In this document: piece after piece, positions 19,725 through 29,944 of the stretch | How the letters are laid out: each line of letters opens with the position of its first letter | How positions within the stretch are numbered: position 1 is the stretch's first letter | Source: Saccharomyces paradoxus | Taxonomy: Eukaryota > Ascomycota > Saccharomycetes > Saccharomycetales > Saccharomycetaceae | Length of the DNA: 64,000 nucleotides | Direction: 5' to 3' | Assembly: GCF_002079055.1 (NCBI RefSeq) | Contig: NC_047493.1 | Location: 62,001-126,000, forward strand | Notes under the pieces: generated by a model | Told to the model about the DNA's origin: nothing | Database searches by the model: none | Seen by the model: the letters and a program-made list of their open reading frames with translations, nothing else | Program-made: the position numbers and the translations under genes

Positions 19725-20087
19725 ATGACAAGTGAAAGAATTGAAAAGATGAAAATAGATGACGAATTTGTAGAATCACATTCAACAATAGCCCAGGGGA
19801 GGAGAACAAAGCGCCAACGACACTATAAGATGCCTGTTAGTGAACAGGGACTCCGTGAGAGGATAGAATCAACCATACCACAAGTTTACCATATCATCGT
19901 GACGGACCTCTCGTACGGTTGTGGTCAGTCGTTTGATATTGTGGTGGTCAGTGACTTCTTCCAAGGTAAAAACAAACTAATGAGAAGCCGTGCGGTGAAC
20001 AAGGCTGTTAAGGAAGAGTTACAAGAGATTCACGCATTCAGCTGCAAGTGCTACACGGAGGAGGAATGGTCTAAGATTGTGGTATGA
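19725..20087 (+). CDS. FRA2: BolA-family iron regulator Fra2 (Bol2)
   Basis: 120 residues from ATG at 19725 (MTSERIEKMKID). Fra2/Bol2 is a cytosolic BolA protein. With Grx3/Grx4 and Fra1 it carries a 2Fe-2S cluster and signals iron sufficiency by inhibiting the transcription factors Aft1 and Aft2 (family knowledge). The BolA fold is visible from about residue 42 (EQGLRERIESTIPQVYHIIV) through CGQSFDIVVVSDFF and the conserved HAFSCKCYTEEEW, where the His and Cys lie in the cluster-binding region. The first 36 residues are variable and differ considerably from what I remember for S. cerevisiae. The start is fixed by lack of an upstream in-frame ATG and by homolog length. Confidence 0.94.
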   Translation: MTSERIEKMKIDDEFVESHSTIAQGRRTKRQRHYKMPVSEQGLRERIESTIPQVYHIIVTDLSYGCGQSFDIVVVSDFFQGKNKLMRSRAVNKAVKEELQEIHAFSCKCYTEEEWSKIVV

Positions 20088-20194
20088 AGAGGAACCAGAT
20101 GAATTTTTCTGGCATAGTCGATTCTGCTTTCTTGTGTTATTTACATCGGAGAGTATGTATTTTTATAGTTATGTACTTAGATATGTAATTTATT

Positions 20195-21574
20195 TTAATG
20201 ATATGGTGGGGGGCTATCCTCCATGCCCCATTTCCAGTTATTTGAAGGATCTTGCGAGTTCAAACCTATAAAGTAAAGAGGTTTCTTTTTAGATTTATCT
20301 TTGTTGGAGTCAAAATTTAACGAAATTTTTTCTGGGATAACATATTTATCCCTTATCGATACTGTTGTTTTCAGATATGGAGGAGATTGTTCTTCAAGCT
20401 CAGGTATTGGCGTTTGCACCGGTGTGGACGTTACTGTTTCGATGGCGGTACTATCATCAACAACCTGCTCTGCTAGTGGCTGTGGGATTGATGGCGTGCG
20501 GCTTTTCTTGCACTTAATCTTTCTTCTCCTTGGTTTGGCATTGTCGTCGTTGCTATTACTCCTATCAAAAAGTCGAGACTGAATCTTGGTTATTGTAGCC
20601 AATTCATACTGGCTGGAATCCAACACAGCTTTAGGTAATAGATTGTGGGAACAGTAAAATGGCTTTACCAACTGCTTTGGTGATATAGTCGACGACTTTG
20701 GTTGTGGAAACGATTGCGAAGAGTAGTAATTGTTTAGTGAGGGCATCCTTGATATGAAACGGTACAAATTTTGCCTTTCCAAACAACCAGGTATAGCGGA
20801 GAGAGAGTTCATCACAGTGGAATGTAGTGACAGCGTCGACCTCGACGAAACAATACTCGAAAGACGTAGCATGTTTATTGGAGACAGCTCTTGAAAATCT
20901 GATCCGTCCAAGATCATATTTCTAGACAACGTGGTTTGTTGATGATGATGGTCCCTTTTACCAGGGATAGTACTAGTAGTCTCGCCGCGATTAGTGAACC
21001 AATTCTGTGATGTGTTGAAGATCAAAGAGGGAAGAACATCCTTGAACACTACATGCATGGACTCCTTTAACCTTCTCTCGATGGTGCTTTGTAGAATTTT
21101 TACGGAACAATCAAACTTAAAATCCAAGTCCACGTCATTAAAGGATATCCCAATCCCAGGATTCTTGACAAAAATATTCGTGATGGCTTCTAGCTCGATG
21201 GAGCTGAACGTCATTGTTATAGGGATCGTGAATGACCCGTTATTAATCAGCCGCGGCATTGTAAAGCTGGGCGTGTCCTGTTCATTGATCAATAAAAGAT
21301 TCGACTCTATGACTGTCTGTATCCGCAACATAGCATCCTTACATGAAATCTTGCAAATCCCCTTGGCCAGTGACTTGGGCTGGGTGATGATGTCTAGGTC
21401 TAAAATTTCTAGCTGCGGTATTGTAGGGAAATCCACCTTCTGTACCGTTATTCCGCTTTTCAAGATATCCAATTTCTTCTTAGATGGTGAGTTCAACGCC
21501 GTAGATAACTTTTCCCGTATTCGTTCGTTGAAGGAGTTATCACCAAACACAGCTTCGTTAAACCTAAACGACAT
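20195..21574 (-). CDS. MDM34: ERMES subunit Mdm34
   Basis: 459 residues, the same length I recall for S. cerevisiae Mdm34. It is the mitochondrial outer-membrane subunit of ERMES, the ER-mitochondria encounter structure that moves phospholipids between the two organelles. The N-terminal about 190 residues ([20 protein letters not shown] onward, with [19 protein letters not shown] and [20 protein letters not shown]) form the lipid-binding SMP domain. The C-terminal half is Ser/Thr/Pro-rich with a basic cluster [11 protein letters not shown], and ends MEDSPPPYH, a PPxY motif that can recruit Rsp5-type ubiquitin ligase. It is convergent with FRA2, with 107 bases between the stops. Confidence 0.95.
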   Translation of the reverse strand: MSFRFNEAVFGDNSFNERIREKLSTALNSPSKKKLDILKSGITVQKVDFPTIPQLEILDLDIITQPKSLAKGICKISCKDAMLRIQTVIESNLLLINEQDTPSFTMPRLINNGSFTIPITMTFSSIELEAITNIFVKNPGIGISFNDVDLDFKFDCSVKILQSTIERRLKESMHVVFKDVLPSLIFNTSQNWFTNRGETTSTIPGKRDHHHQQTTLSRNMILDGSDFQELSPINMLRLSSIVSSRSTLSLHSTVMNSLSAIPGCLERQNLYRFISRMPSLNNYYSSQSFPQPKSSTISPKQLVKPFYCSHNLLPKAVLDSSQYELATITKIQSRLFDRSNSNDDNAKPRRRKIKCKKSRTPSIPQPLAEQVVDDSTAIETVTSTPVQTPIPELEEQSPPYLKTTVSIRDKYVIPEKISLNFDSNKDKSKKKPLYFIGLNSQDPSNNWKWGMEDSPPPYH

Positions 21575-22199
21575 GGCGATGTAGAAGTTTTTTTAGTTGT
21601 GATTTTTTGTTATAATTGTTGCTGTTTCTGTCTTTTACTAGCCCATCATGACTCTTCTAATTGGTCTCTCTTTTACTACAACTTTCATCATCCTTTTTCA
21701 AACCTAATTTAGAAGCCCCTTGCCCTAATGCCTAAATATATATAGCCCTATTTAAAACACAGTACTAGACAAAGACCTTGCTATATAGTAGCTTTTACCC
21801 TAGGTCAAGAAATTTTTCCCTTCGCTAGCCGTGTTTTTAGTTTTTGTTTTGTTTATTTTACTTGTATTATGCCTTGTTTGATGACCTGGTGAGGTATTGT
21901 CTAAACCTCGAATACAAAGGGAATAAATACACCCTCGTCTGGTCGGTAGAATATTGGTTACTTAGTACATTGTCCAGACCTTCCCATAGAGAATAAATTG
22001 TATAATCCGCGCGTAACCGATAGCTGCAGCTCAACAAGTACAGATCAGTGTTTCGAAGCAGTTGGTTTTTCTTTGTTTTACGTTAAAAGTTTTCATATTC
22101 CTTGTTTTCACCGTTTGTTTCATTATTATTCCATTGCATTCTTTGTTCACTTTACTACCTGAGCTTCCCCCCCCAGCTGTGCATCATCGACACTATAAG
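21575..22199. other. MDM34-KIP3 divergent intergenic region
   Basis: 625 bases shared by two divergent genes. It holds TATA-like sequence (TATATATAG near 21737), a C8 run near 22167-22174 close to the KIP3 ATG, and no supported ORF. In-frame non-ATG codons extend upstream of KIP3 but are not a credible start. Confidence 0.6.
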
Positions 22200-24623
22200 A
22201 TGAATGTGCCTGAGACAAGACAATCCTCCATAGTTGTGGCTATAAGAGTAAGGCCCTTTACGTCAATGGAAAAAACAAGACTGGTTAATGAAGCTAGTGG
22301 CGCAGAAGCTAACTTCCCCGGCTTAGGAGATTCGTCTTTAATCTTACCGATGAGTACTAACTCCGACTCCGATATAGACATAGACGTTGAAGAAGGCTCT
22401 ACTAGGAGCAAAAGAAATAGCTCCCTGAGGAGAAGAGTGATTAGACCGGAGGGCATACGGAAGATCGTGGATTGTGTTGACGATAGAATGCTTATATTCG
22501 ACCCCGCCGAAAGAAACCCCTTAAATAAAGTGAGTGATCAGATCTTGAACACGATGCGTTCAAGGGCCACTAAAGCCACTGCTTCCTCTAGTAATAACAG
22601 CAATGCTACGAACAAATTTTCCTCGCAACGCCGAAGGCACGGCGGTGAAATTAAGTTTGTATTTGATAAATTATTCGATGAGAACTCTTCCCAGGCCTGT
22701 GTCTACAAAGAGACCACCAGTCCGCTTCTAGATTCCGTTTTAGATGGATTCAACAGTACCGTATTTGCTTATGGTGCTACTGGTTGTGGTAAGACGTATA
22801 CAGTGAGTGGTACCCCTTCGCAGCCGGGAATCATCTTTCTGGCCATGGAGGAGTTATTCAATAGAATTTCAGACCTGAAAGACGAAAAGAACTTCGAGAT
22901 TTCGCTATCCTACTTGGAAATATACAATGAAAGGATTAGAGACCTTTTAAAACCAGAGACACCATCCAAAAGATTGGTCATTAGAGAAGATACGCAGAAC
23001 CACATTAAAGTGGCGAATTTGTCATATCATCACCCGACTACGGTAGAAGATGTGATGGACTTGGTTGTCCAGGGAAACATAAACAGGACCACATCACCAA
23101 CCGAGGCAAATGAAGTATCGTCACGATCTCATGCAGTGTTGCAGATACACATCATGCAGACGAATAAGCTCGTAGACTTGACCTCGCAACATACTTTTGC
23201 TACACTGTCAATAATTGATCTGGCTGGGAGTGAAAGAGCTGCCGCAACAAGAAATCGTGGTATAAGATTACACGAAGGTGCCAACATAAATAGATCTCTA
23301 TTAGCATTAGGCAATTGCATCAACGCATTATGTTTAAATGACGGCAGCAGGAGCTGTCATATTCCATATAGAGATTCCAAATTAACAAGACTATTAAAAT
23401 TTTCGCTGGGCGGCAATTGCAAAACAGTCATGATTGTTTGTATATCACCTAGCAGTTCACATTATGATGAGACGTTAAATACTCTGAAATACGCAAATCG
23501 TGCTAAAGAGATAAAGACCAAAATAATCAGAAACCAGCAGTCTTTGAGCAGGCACGTTGGGTCTTATTTGAAAATGATTACAGAACAAAAGCGACAAATC
23601 GAGGAACTACGTGAACGTGAAGAAAAAATGATTTCCTTGAAGTTAACGAAATACAAACTAAACAAAGAGAAGATCCAACTGGCCATTAATGAGTGTGTCA
23701 ATCGTGTTCAGCAAACGTATGCCGCTGTGGAAACATACCAAATAGCAAAGACCTTGAAATCATTAATACTTTGTAAAAGACGTTTTTTGCAAATGGTCAA
23801 GCTGGAAGTGGATAACCTGATACTATTATTTGAACAGGAGGAAAGGACAGCCACCGAGATGCAAACAGTGATAAGTAATTGCCGAATGATCAGTGAACAG
23901 CTTTATAACAAAATACACGAGTTGGAAGTGAAATTTGACGAGACTGACACTTTGAATTCTGTCATTCAGCAGGTACATTCCATTGACTTGAACAAGCTAA
24001 GAGAAATGGAAGACTGGGATGAAACATACGACCTGGTGTACCTGGAATCATGCCTCAATCAAATATCAGAGTTGCAAAGAAATGAAATCTTGGTCAACTC
24101 CTCCATAATGACAGAAAAATTAATGTCAGATCCCGAGTTGAACTCTCGATTCAAGTTTCTATCAAAGTGGTTGATGAACAGGACTCCTGACATTGAATCG
24201 GTAATCCAAGACCTGGTTCATATTGATGAAGAGTTTGAATCTTTTGCCAAAACTTTCATCGCCAATTCTGGTAGCAATTTTACTAACACAAATATAAATA
24301 TAATAAACACGACAGCAGCTGAATTGGCTGTTCCCGTTGAGACCGTACATCGACAAAAATTTCCCAACAAAAAAGTAAAATGGACGAGTCCTAGTCTTAG
24401 CCCCAGCCCTGTCACTGAATCACAACCGGAACTAGAACCGAAACTAGACCAAGACCAAGATCAAGACGTCATTGCAGGAGAAGTGGACGTAAGCATGCAA
24501 GATACCACATTTAATGAGCAAGGGCCCTCGACCCCATCCGCTTCCAATACAGCAGTTCCAAGAAGAAAGATGCGTTCCTCTCTTCTCACTCATCAAAGTC
24601 TGCTGGCCTCTGCCAGAAAATAA
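22200..24623 (+). CDS. KIP3: Kinesin-8 motor Kip3
   Basis: 807 residues from ATG at 22200 (MNVPETRQSSIVVAIRVRPF). Kip3 is a plus-end-directed kinesin-8 that walks to microtubule tips and depolymerises them, controlling spindle length and position. The motor domain covers about residues 10-445. It has P-loop GATGCGKT at 192-199, switch I NEVSSRSH, switch II DLAGSE at about 340-345, and the microtubule-binding segment HIPYRDSKLTRLL. Between the N-terminal strand and the P-loop lies the Ser/Arg-rich insert typical of Kip3. A neck coiled coil (EQKRQIEELREREEKM) and a long helical tail follow, ending in a disordered basic region with the second microtubule-binding site. The frame is open upstream to a TTG only, so 22200 is the first ATG. 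Confidence 0.96.
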   Translation: MNVPETRQSSIVVAIRVRPFTSMEKTRLVNEASGAEANFPGLGDSSLILPMSTNSDSDIDIDVEEGSTRSKRNSSLRRRVIRPEGIRKIVDCVDDRMLIFDPAERNPLNKVSDQILNTMRSRATKATASSSNNSNATNKFSSQRRRHGGEIKFVFDKLFDENSSQACVYKETTSPLLDSVLDGFNSTVFAYGATGCGKTYTVSGTPSQPGIIFLAMEELFNRISDLKDEKNFEISLSYLEIYNERIRDLLKPETPSKRLVIREDTQNHIKVANLSYHHPTTVEDVMDLVVQGNINRTTSPTEANEVSSRSHAVLQIHIMQTNKLVDLTSQHTFATLSIIDLAGSERAAATRNRGIRLHEGANINRSLLALGNCINALCLNDGSRSCHIPYRDSKLTRLLKFSLGGNCKTVMIVCISPSSSHYDETLNTLKYANRAKEIKTKIIRNQQSLSRHVGSYLKMITEQKRQIEELREREEKMISLKLTKYKLNKEKIQLAINECVNRVQQTYAAVETYQIAKTLKSLILCKRRFLQMVKLEVDNLILLFEQEERTATEMQTVISNCRMISEQLYNKIHELEVKFDETDTLNSVIQQVHSIDLNKLREMEDWDETYDLVYLESCLNQISELQRNEILVNSSIMTEKLMSDPELNSRFKFLSKWLMNRTPDIESVIQDLVHIDEEFESFAKTFIANSGSNFTNTNINIINTTAAELAVPVETVHRQKFPNKKVKWTSPSLSPSPVTESQPELEPKLDQDQDQDVIAGEVDVSMQDTTFNEQGPSTPSASNTAVPRRKMRSSLLTHQSLLASARK

Positions 24624-25299
24624 CATACATATCCTACGTAAACTACCCAATAAAACCTCTTTCTGCCAGCATTGAACTCATTCTTTATTACGGTTAAACT
24701 CCGGGTTACGGAGAAAATTTTTCTTTAATTTCTTTAATTTCTTTTTTCAACTTATTTGGCACGAGAAAAGGTTCAAAGTGAACAACTGCTCTTAGTCATT
24801 AGACACATTACTTACCTTTTGAGAAATTCTAAAAGTGACTAAGCACCACAAATCATTGATCTTTTTAAGAATAACGCACAAGGATCACATACTAGATTCT
24901 CGTTCTCGTTTTTTCTTTCTTTTTTTTTCTCTAAAGCCTTTTACTGGGTTAATTTCCTTTATTGACCCAAATTAAAAGAAAACGTTTCTCAGGAGACTCT
25001 TTTAAACAAAAGCTAGCAAATTCATCTTTGCTGTTGCTTTTATAGAGACTGCATTAGTTAAAGGCCTGCCTTTAAGTCTTCGAGTCGTTTTTTTTTATCA
25101 GCTTTCTCCTTTTTCTGTGTGTTTGTGTATATTCAGTGGGGTTATTTTACAGTATTCGAAGACACTTCGTTTCACACATTTAAACCGGTTTTATTAGCGC
25201 TTAGCTTATACACTGCAAGGAATTTTTTTTTTCTTTAACATTATTAAGACAGTTATTGAGTTAATTCGTCTTCAACCCCCCCCCTTCTCCCATATAGAA
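24624..25299. other. KIP3-CLG1 intergenic region with C9 tract in leader
   Basis: 676 bases upstream of CLG1, pyrimidine-rich and T-tract-rich in its second half. A run of nine C residues (25276-25284) lies 15 bases before the CLG1 ATG. No gene is supported. Confidence 0.6.
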
Positions 25300-26658
25300 A
25301 TGGCTAATACTTTCAAGTATTATCCTGAAACGATGGGTAATTCTAGTGGCTATCCAATAAATTTACCTTTCCCGAAAGGTTCTGCTGCTTCCACTGTTAA
25401 TGTTGCCAGGCAACCACCTAAATATCTAGGTCATGTTCCCTCACAGTCAGTTCATACTCAGTTGCCATCCATGGCTTCTTTAGGTTACTTTAATCAGCCA
25501 AGCTCTACTTACTACGCTCCTCCTGCACCACTTCAACTGCACCAGCAACCACCTATCCTTCCTCCTCCGGGCTTAATGTACACTAGTAACAATAACAACG
25601 TTATTCCCCCCCCTGTCCGAATGATTCGAGACGGTCAACAACAACTACAACAACAACAACAACAGCAATCTAACCAAGTAAATGGGGGCGTTAGTGAGAA
25701 CTTGGACTACGATATTTCTATAATGTCAAAATTCATTATGGAAAATGCCTTTATTGCTTTCAACGCCAACTATAGTACCGATGACCAGACCACTGATCTA
25801 TTTTTCAAGGGTATATCTTCTGTATTGAATGCAACGAGATTGCCTTCAGCTACTATTTTTTTGGCTATCGATTATCTTTTCAAGTATATCAATAAATTAG
25901 CTAATGGAATACATTCAATTGGTGGTAATTCAATCAATATCATTTATCAAAACACTATGATTGCATTTATATTGGCAAACAAGTTCAACGATGATAAAAC
26001 TTTCACCAATAGCTCGTGGTCACAGGCAACAGGGATACTGATAACCATTATTAATGATTTTGAGAGACAATGGTTAAGAATATTCAATTGGGAATTGTAT
26101 GATAGTGGTTTTCTTTATTATGAATTCGTTAAAAATTTTGAAACTTTCAAACAAAATCAACTCAACCCTGCCACAGTGGCTCCTACACTATTGTCACCAA
26201 TTGTAAATGTTGGTGATACAAGAAACGTAAATTTCAACTTGAAGCCTACTTCCACAAACAATCCATTATCCCCCGTTTCCAATTATGAAACCCCTATGCT
26301 GATGCCGCATAACATGTTTTCATCACCATCCTATCAAAGTAACTCAAGGTCCGACTTTTCTGGTATGAATAGTTATTATAACTATTACAACTATAATCAA
26401 CCAAGACTAAATTACTATCAACAATTTCCCCATATATATTCTTCACCTATTTCAGAAACTCAGTTTGATTATGATTTCTATAATTTTAGTAATCAGCAAC
26501 AACATCAACAACAACAAAAACAAAAACAAAACTCATTTTTACCTCCTCCTCATGTTCACCAGCCTTACGGCCATCACTTTGGCTGGAAATCAATGGATGA
26601 CACCATGAATCATCCAAGATTTGAGCGAAACTACTTTCCGTACTCGGCAGTGTATTAA
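25300..26658 (+). CDS. CLG1: Cyclin-like protein Clg1
   Basis: 452 residues, equal in length to S. cerevisiae Clg1. Clg1 is a cyclin-like protein that interacts with the CDK Pho85 in S. cerevisiae. The N-terminal about 140 residues are Pro/Gln/Ser-rich with a glutamine tract near residues 112-126 (bases 25640-25670). A Pcl-type cyclin box follows at about 145-265 (MSKFIMENAFIAFNANYSTD, FKGISSVLNATRLPSATIFL, TFTNSSWSQATGI, ERQWLRIFNWELYDSG). The C-terminal region is low complexity, rich in Asn, Tyr, Ser and Gln, with a second Gln/Lys run near residues 402-415. The long AT-rich 3' flank has no gene. Confidence 0.94.
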   Translation: MANTFKYYPETMGNSSGYPINLPFPKGSAASTVNVARQPPKYLGHVPSQSVHTQLPSMASLGYFNQPSSTYYAPPAPLQLHQQPPILPPPGLMYTSNNNNVIPPPVRMIRDGQQQLQQQQQQQSNQVNGGVSENLDYDISIMSKFIMENAFIAFNANYSTDDQTTDLFFKGISSVLNATRLPSATIFLAIDYLFKYINKLANGIHSIGGNSINIIYQNTMIAFILANKFNDDKTFTNSSWSQATGILITIINDFERQWLRIFNWELYDSGFLYYEFVKNFETFKQNQLNPATVAPTLLSPIVNVGDTRNVNFNLKPTSTNNPLSPVSNYETPMLMPHNMFSSPSYQSNSRSDFSGMNSYYNYYNYNQPRLNYYQQFPHIYSSPISETQFDYDFYNFSNQQQHQQQQKQKQNSFLPPPHVHQPYGHHFGWKSMDDTMNHPRFERNYFPYSAVY

Positions 26659-27479
26659 TGGAATCTTTTTTTTCTTTATTTTTCTTTGATCCTATCCCAT
26701 CGCTTTTTTTTTTGTCTCAGATCATCTTTCTAATCTATTATTTTATTATTTTCCCCTTATGTGAGAACAAAACTTTCGAAACAGAAATAGTAAAAAAATT
26801 AAAAATTTGAAAAAAAAATCTAAAACCATATTTTCCTTAAAATGAAATTTGGAAGCTAAACAAAAAATTTGAAAAACGAAATGAAGAAGAAAGATTATCA
26901 TTACTTTTTTTATTAGTACTCTATATGGACCTCTTAGGTGAGTGATCTTATTAAAAAATGAAAAAAATAAAAAAATTAGAAAAATTTAAACCAAACAAAT
27001 TTTATGACAGGAATAAAAACTATAAAAAATGAAACAAAAAAGAGGACCAGATTAATAAAATCGTGTCTTTTTATTTTCCTTTTATCATTTTTCTCGTTTA
27101 CTTTGTTATTAATTTTTTTTCAAGTTCTCAACATATACATATGTAAGAATTGAGTCTATCTCTTCCCAATATTTAAGAAATACATAAAAAAACCAATCTT
27201 TTTTTTTTTTTTTTATTACTAATAGATTTCTCTTCATTAATGTTGAAGTTCATAAACCGTCTAATTAAGCCAATGCATTAAATTAGAATTAATGAAAGTA
27301 ATATTAAAATACTGTGATGGGTGTAATAAAAATTCCAGTACCAATCCTTTAATCTTAATGAAGCATATAACTCTTGATATTGACTTAAAGGCATTAGAAG
27401 TTACCGAAATCCGTATGAACCAAAAAGAATAATAGATGATTGTAAAGTTACATGCAATGTATTGAAATATTACTAAAGA
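26659..27479. other. CLG1-SKI8 convergent 3' region
   Basis: 821 bases between the ends of two convergent genes, very AT-rich with repeated A and T tracts (for example a T run near 27197-27214). I see no ORF, tRNA or LTR signature. It is probably 3' UTR and terminator sequence. Confidence 0.6.
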
Positions 27480-28673
27480 TTATTTACCGCCAGCTTCTCT
27501 GAACCACCTGATACTTCTATCTAGACAAACACAACATAAGCTTTCATTTAAATCAGCTCCCATGCCAGATCTCCAACCTTTTTTCAAAAACTTCACGTCA
27601 AAGACACCAGGTTCAGCTAAAGAGTCTCCATGTTCATCAACAGTTAAGATGTCCTCTTCAATTTCAATATCATCGCAATGCATGTTCAAGGTAGTAATTC
27701 TTTCCTTGGTTTTTATATCCCAAAACCTTAATTTACCATCCCATCCGGCACTGCATAATGTTTCGCCAGAATCGTTAAACGATAGACTCGTGACCCAGCT
27801 GGAGTGTGCAAATTCACCCAGACTTGCCTGCGAGCTATGTGTTGGTACGGATAAGGAGCCTATTCTTTCACCAAATTCAGTTTCATATAGAGTTATACAA
27901 CCAAATGAATTTGAATCGTGAGCAATGGCCAACAAGGATCCTTGAGGAGAAAATTTCACCGATCTGATGGAATTCGAATTATTAATCATAGAATGCTGAG
28001 ATTCAAAATTGTATAACGGGCGTAATGTAGATAGTTCTGAAATTTGTACTGTTCCGTTATTAAAACCTGTGGCAATTAGTCCTCGTTCAGAGATATCCAC
28101 GGAAGTGGCAAATTGACTTGGAGTCATGGGTGATTCAATGGTGCCTTGAAGTTCTAATTTGGGGCTCCAATTTGGTGCTGGAGAACCTGCCTCATCTGCA
28201 AATGGGTGAAACTTCCAAATGTAAGTCGTACCCTTGACATCTGTAGCAATCAGCCTATGGGAAAGTAGCCTGTCGTTTGAGGCGCCCCATTTTAGTGCCC
28301 AAAAGGAATGCTTTTTCATATCTGCATCTAGTAGATCTAATTTCTCGAATATAACTTTCTTAGTCTCATCTTCTCTAGTGATTCGATAAAAGAATAAATC
28401 ACCAGAAAATGAAATGGTAGCGACAAGGCATAATTCAAATGCATCTTTCTCGATAGTTTGCAAGACGTCGACGTGGTGCAATCCAGCCTTATGGACAAAG
28501 TGAGAATAGGACTTATCTTTTGGGTTTTCATTATCTAATAGCTTATTATCCCATAATTTTAAGTAACCGTCACCTGAACAACTTACTGTAAATGAATTGC
28601 ATGCTGAAACTGAGAAAATATCCGCCTCGTGTGCTTTACCTGCATTTGCTGTAGCAATGAACACTTTGGACAT
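27480..28673 (-). CDS. SKI8: WD40 protein Ski8
   Basis: 397 residues, the S. cerevisiae length. Ski8 is a WD-repeat subunit of the Ski2-Ski3-Ski8 complex that feeds mRNA to the cytoplasmic exosome for 3'-5' decay. It also has a separate meiotic role with Spo11 in double-strand break formation (established for yeast). WD-type repeats are visible through the chain, for example FTVSCSGDGYLKLWDNK near residue 35, SVKFSPQGSLLAIAHDS near 245, and SLSFNDSGETLCSAGWDGKL near 300 followed by RFWDIK. The C-terminus SLCCVCLDRSIRWFREA closes the propeller. It is head-to-head with VAM7, with 202 bases between the starts. Confidence 0.95.
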   Translation of the reverse strand: MSKVFIATANAGKAHEADIFSVSACNSFTVSCSGDGYLKLWDNKLLDNENPKDKSYSHFVHKAGLHHVDVLQTIEKDAFELCLVATISFSGDLFFYRITREDETKKVIFEKLDLLDADMKKHSFWALKWGASNDRLLSHRLIATDVKGTTYIWKFHPFADEAGSPAPNWSPKLELQGTIESPMTPSQFATSVDISERGLIATGFNNGTVQISELSTLRPLYNFESQHSMINNSNSIRSVKFSPQGSLLAIAHDSNSFGCITLYETEFGERIGSLSVPTHSSQASLGEFAHSSWVTSLSFNDSGETLCSAGWDGKLRFWDIKTKERITTLNMHCDDIEIEEDILTVDEHGDSLAEPGVFDVKFLKKGWRSGMGADLNESLCCVCLDRSIRWFREAGGK

Positions 28674-28875
28674 TTCAAATATATTTGATTGAGCTATTTT
28701 TCGTTTCTTTTCTTTACTCTTAGTCTGTTTAATATCGCCTAATTTTCCCTTCTTGGTTCTTTATTTTTTTTTTTCGCATGAGATTGGTATCAATTAATTA
28801 GCCAACAAAAACAAAACAATAGAGGCAAAAAAGGGTTGATAATCACCACCGGTAGCAGCTAATTCTGTAGGCAAA

Positions 28876-29802
28876 ATGAGTGACAAGTTAAGGATCAATG
28901 TGAACGATGTTGAAATTAAGCCCAAATACGTTTTGTACGGGATTAGTACATCAAACAAGCGCCTCTACAAGAGATATTCGGATTTTTGGAAACTAAAGAC
29001 ACAATTAGAGAGGCAAGTCGGGAGTACCATCCCATATGATTTCCCTGAGAAGCCCGGTGTATTGGACAGGGTGTGGCAAAGAAGATATGACGATCCAGAA
29101 ATGATTGACGAAAGACGCATTGGACTAGAGAGGTTTCTCAATGAATTATATAACGATCGTTTTGATTCTCGATGGAGAGACACAAAAATTGCACAAGACT
29201 TCCTGCAGTTGTCGAAGCCAAATGTTTCTCAAGAAAAGTCACAAGAGCGTCAAGAGATTGCTGACGAAGTGGGATGGGATGAGATGATACGAGATATTAA
29301 ATTGGATTTAGATGAAGGAAGTGATGGCTCGCCCAGCGTGCGTGGAGCACTAAGGGCACGCACGAAGCTCCATAAGTTACGGGAGCGACTAGAACGAGAT
29401 GTGCAAAAGAGGTCCCTTCCAAGCACCGAAGTGACTCGTCGGGCTGCTCTATTGAGATCGTTACTCAAAGATTGTGATGATGTTGGTGCGGCAAACATTG
29501 CTCAGGATCGGGGACGACTTCTGGGGGTCGCCACGAGTGAAACCTCTCCAACCACCAATGTTCAGGGAAGAACCAACAACGATTTGCAACAGGGCCAGAT
29601 GCAAATGGTACGCGATCAAGAACAAGAATTGGTTGCATTGCACCGGATTATCCAGGCTCAGCGTGGACTGGCCTTGGAGATGAACGAAGAGCTGCAGACA
29701 CAAAATGAGCTGCTAACAGCCCTCGAAGATGACGTCGACAACACAGGTAGGAGGTTACAAATAGCCAACAGGAAGGCAAGGAATTTTAACAACAGTGCTT
29801 AG
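28876..29802 (+). CDS. VAM7: Vacuolar SNARE Vam7
   Basis: 308 residues, slightly shorter than the roughly 316 I recall for S. cerevisiae. Vam7 is a soluble Qc-SNARE that acts with Vam3, Vti1 and Nyv1 in vacuole fusion. An N-terminal PX domain (about 1-120) binds phosphatidylinositol 3-phosphate, with KRYSDFWKLKTQL and the Pro/Arg-rich loop PEKPGVLDRVWQRRYDD. A charged linker follows. The C-terminal SNARE helix runs about 240-303 (MVRDQEQELVALHRIIQAQR onward, with Gln at the ionic layer expected within EMNEELQTQNELL). There is no transmembrane segment, as is typical for this SNARE. Confidence 0.94.
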   Translation: MSDKLRINVNDVEIKPKYVLYGISTSNKRLYKRYSDFWKLKTQLERQVGSTIPYDFPEKPGVLDRVWQRRYDDPEMIDERRIGLERFLNELYNDRFDSRWRDTKIAQDFLQLSKPNVSQEKSQERQEIADEVGWDEMIRDIKLDLDEGSDGSPSVRGALRARTKLHKLRERLERDVQKRSLPSTEVTRRAALLRSLLKDCDDVGAANIAQDRGRLLGVATSETSPTTNVQGRTNNDLQQGQMQMVRDQEQELVALHRIIQAQRGLALEMNEELQTQNELLTALEDDVDNTGRRLQIANRKARNFNNSA

Positions 29803-29944
29803 ATTATTGGATCCCACTCCGGGTTACGGCTCCTGGAAGTATATTCACTTCATACAAATAAAAAAAAAATGAAGATCGAATGAGCTGAAAAATTTTGGCG
29901 ATGAGACGGAATGGTCAGAGCAGAGCAAGGCAAAAGAAACCGTT

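Noticed and set aside
22062-22199. 46-codon hydrophobic N-terminal extension of KIP3
   Set aside because: The upstream in-frame codon is TTG, not ATG, and the extension would put a signal-like sequence on a cytosolic motor protein.
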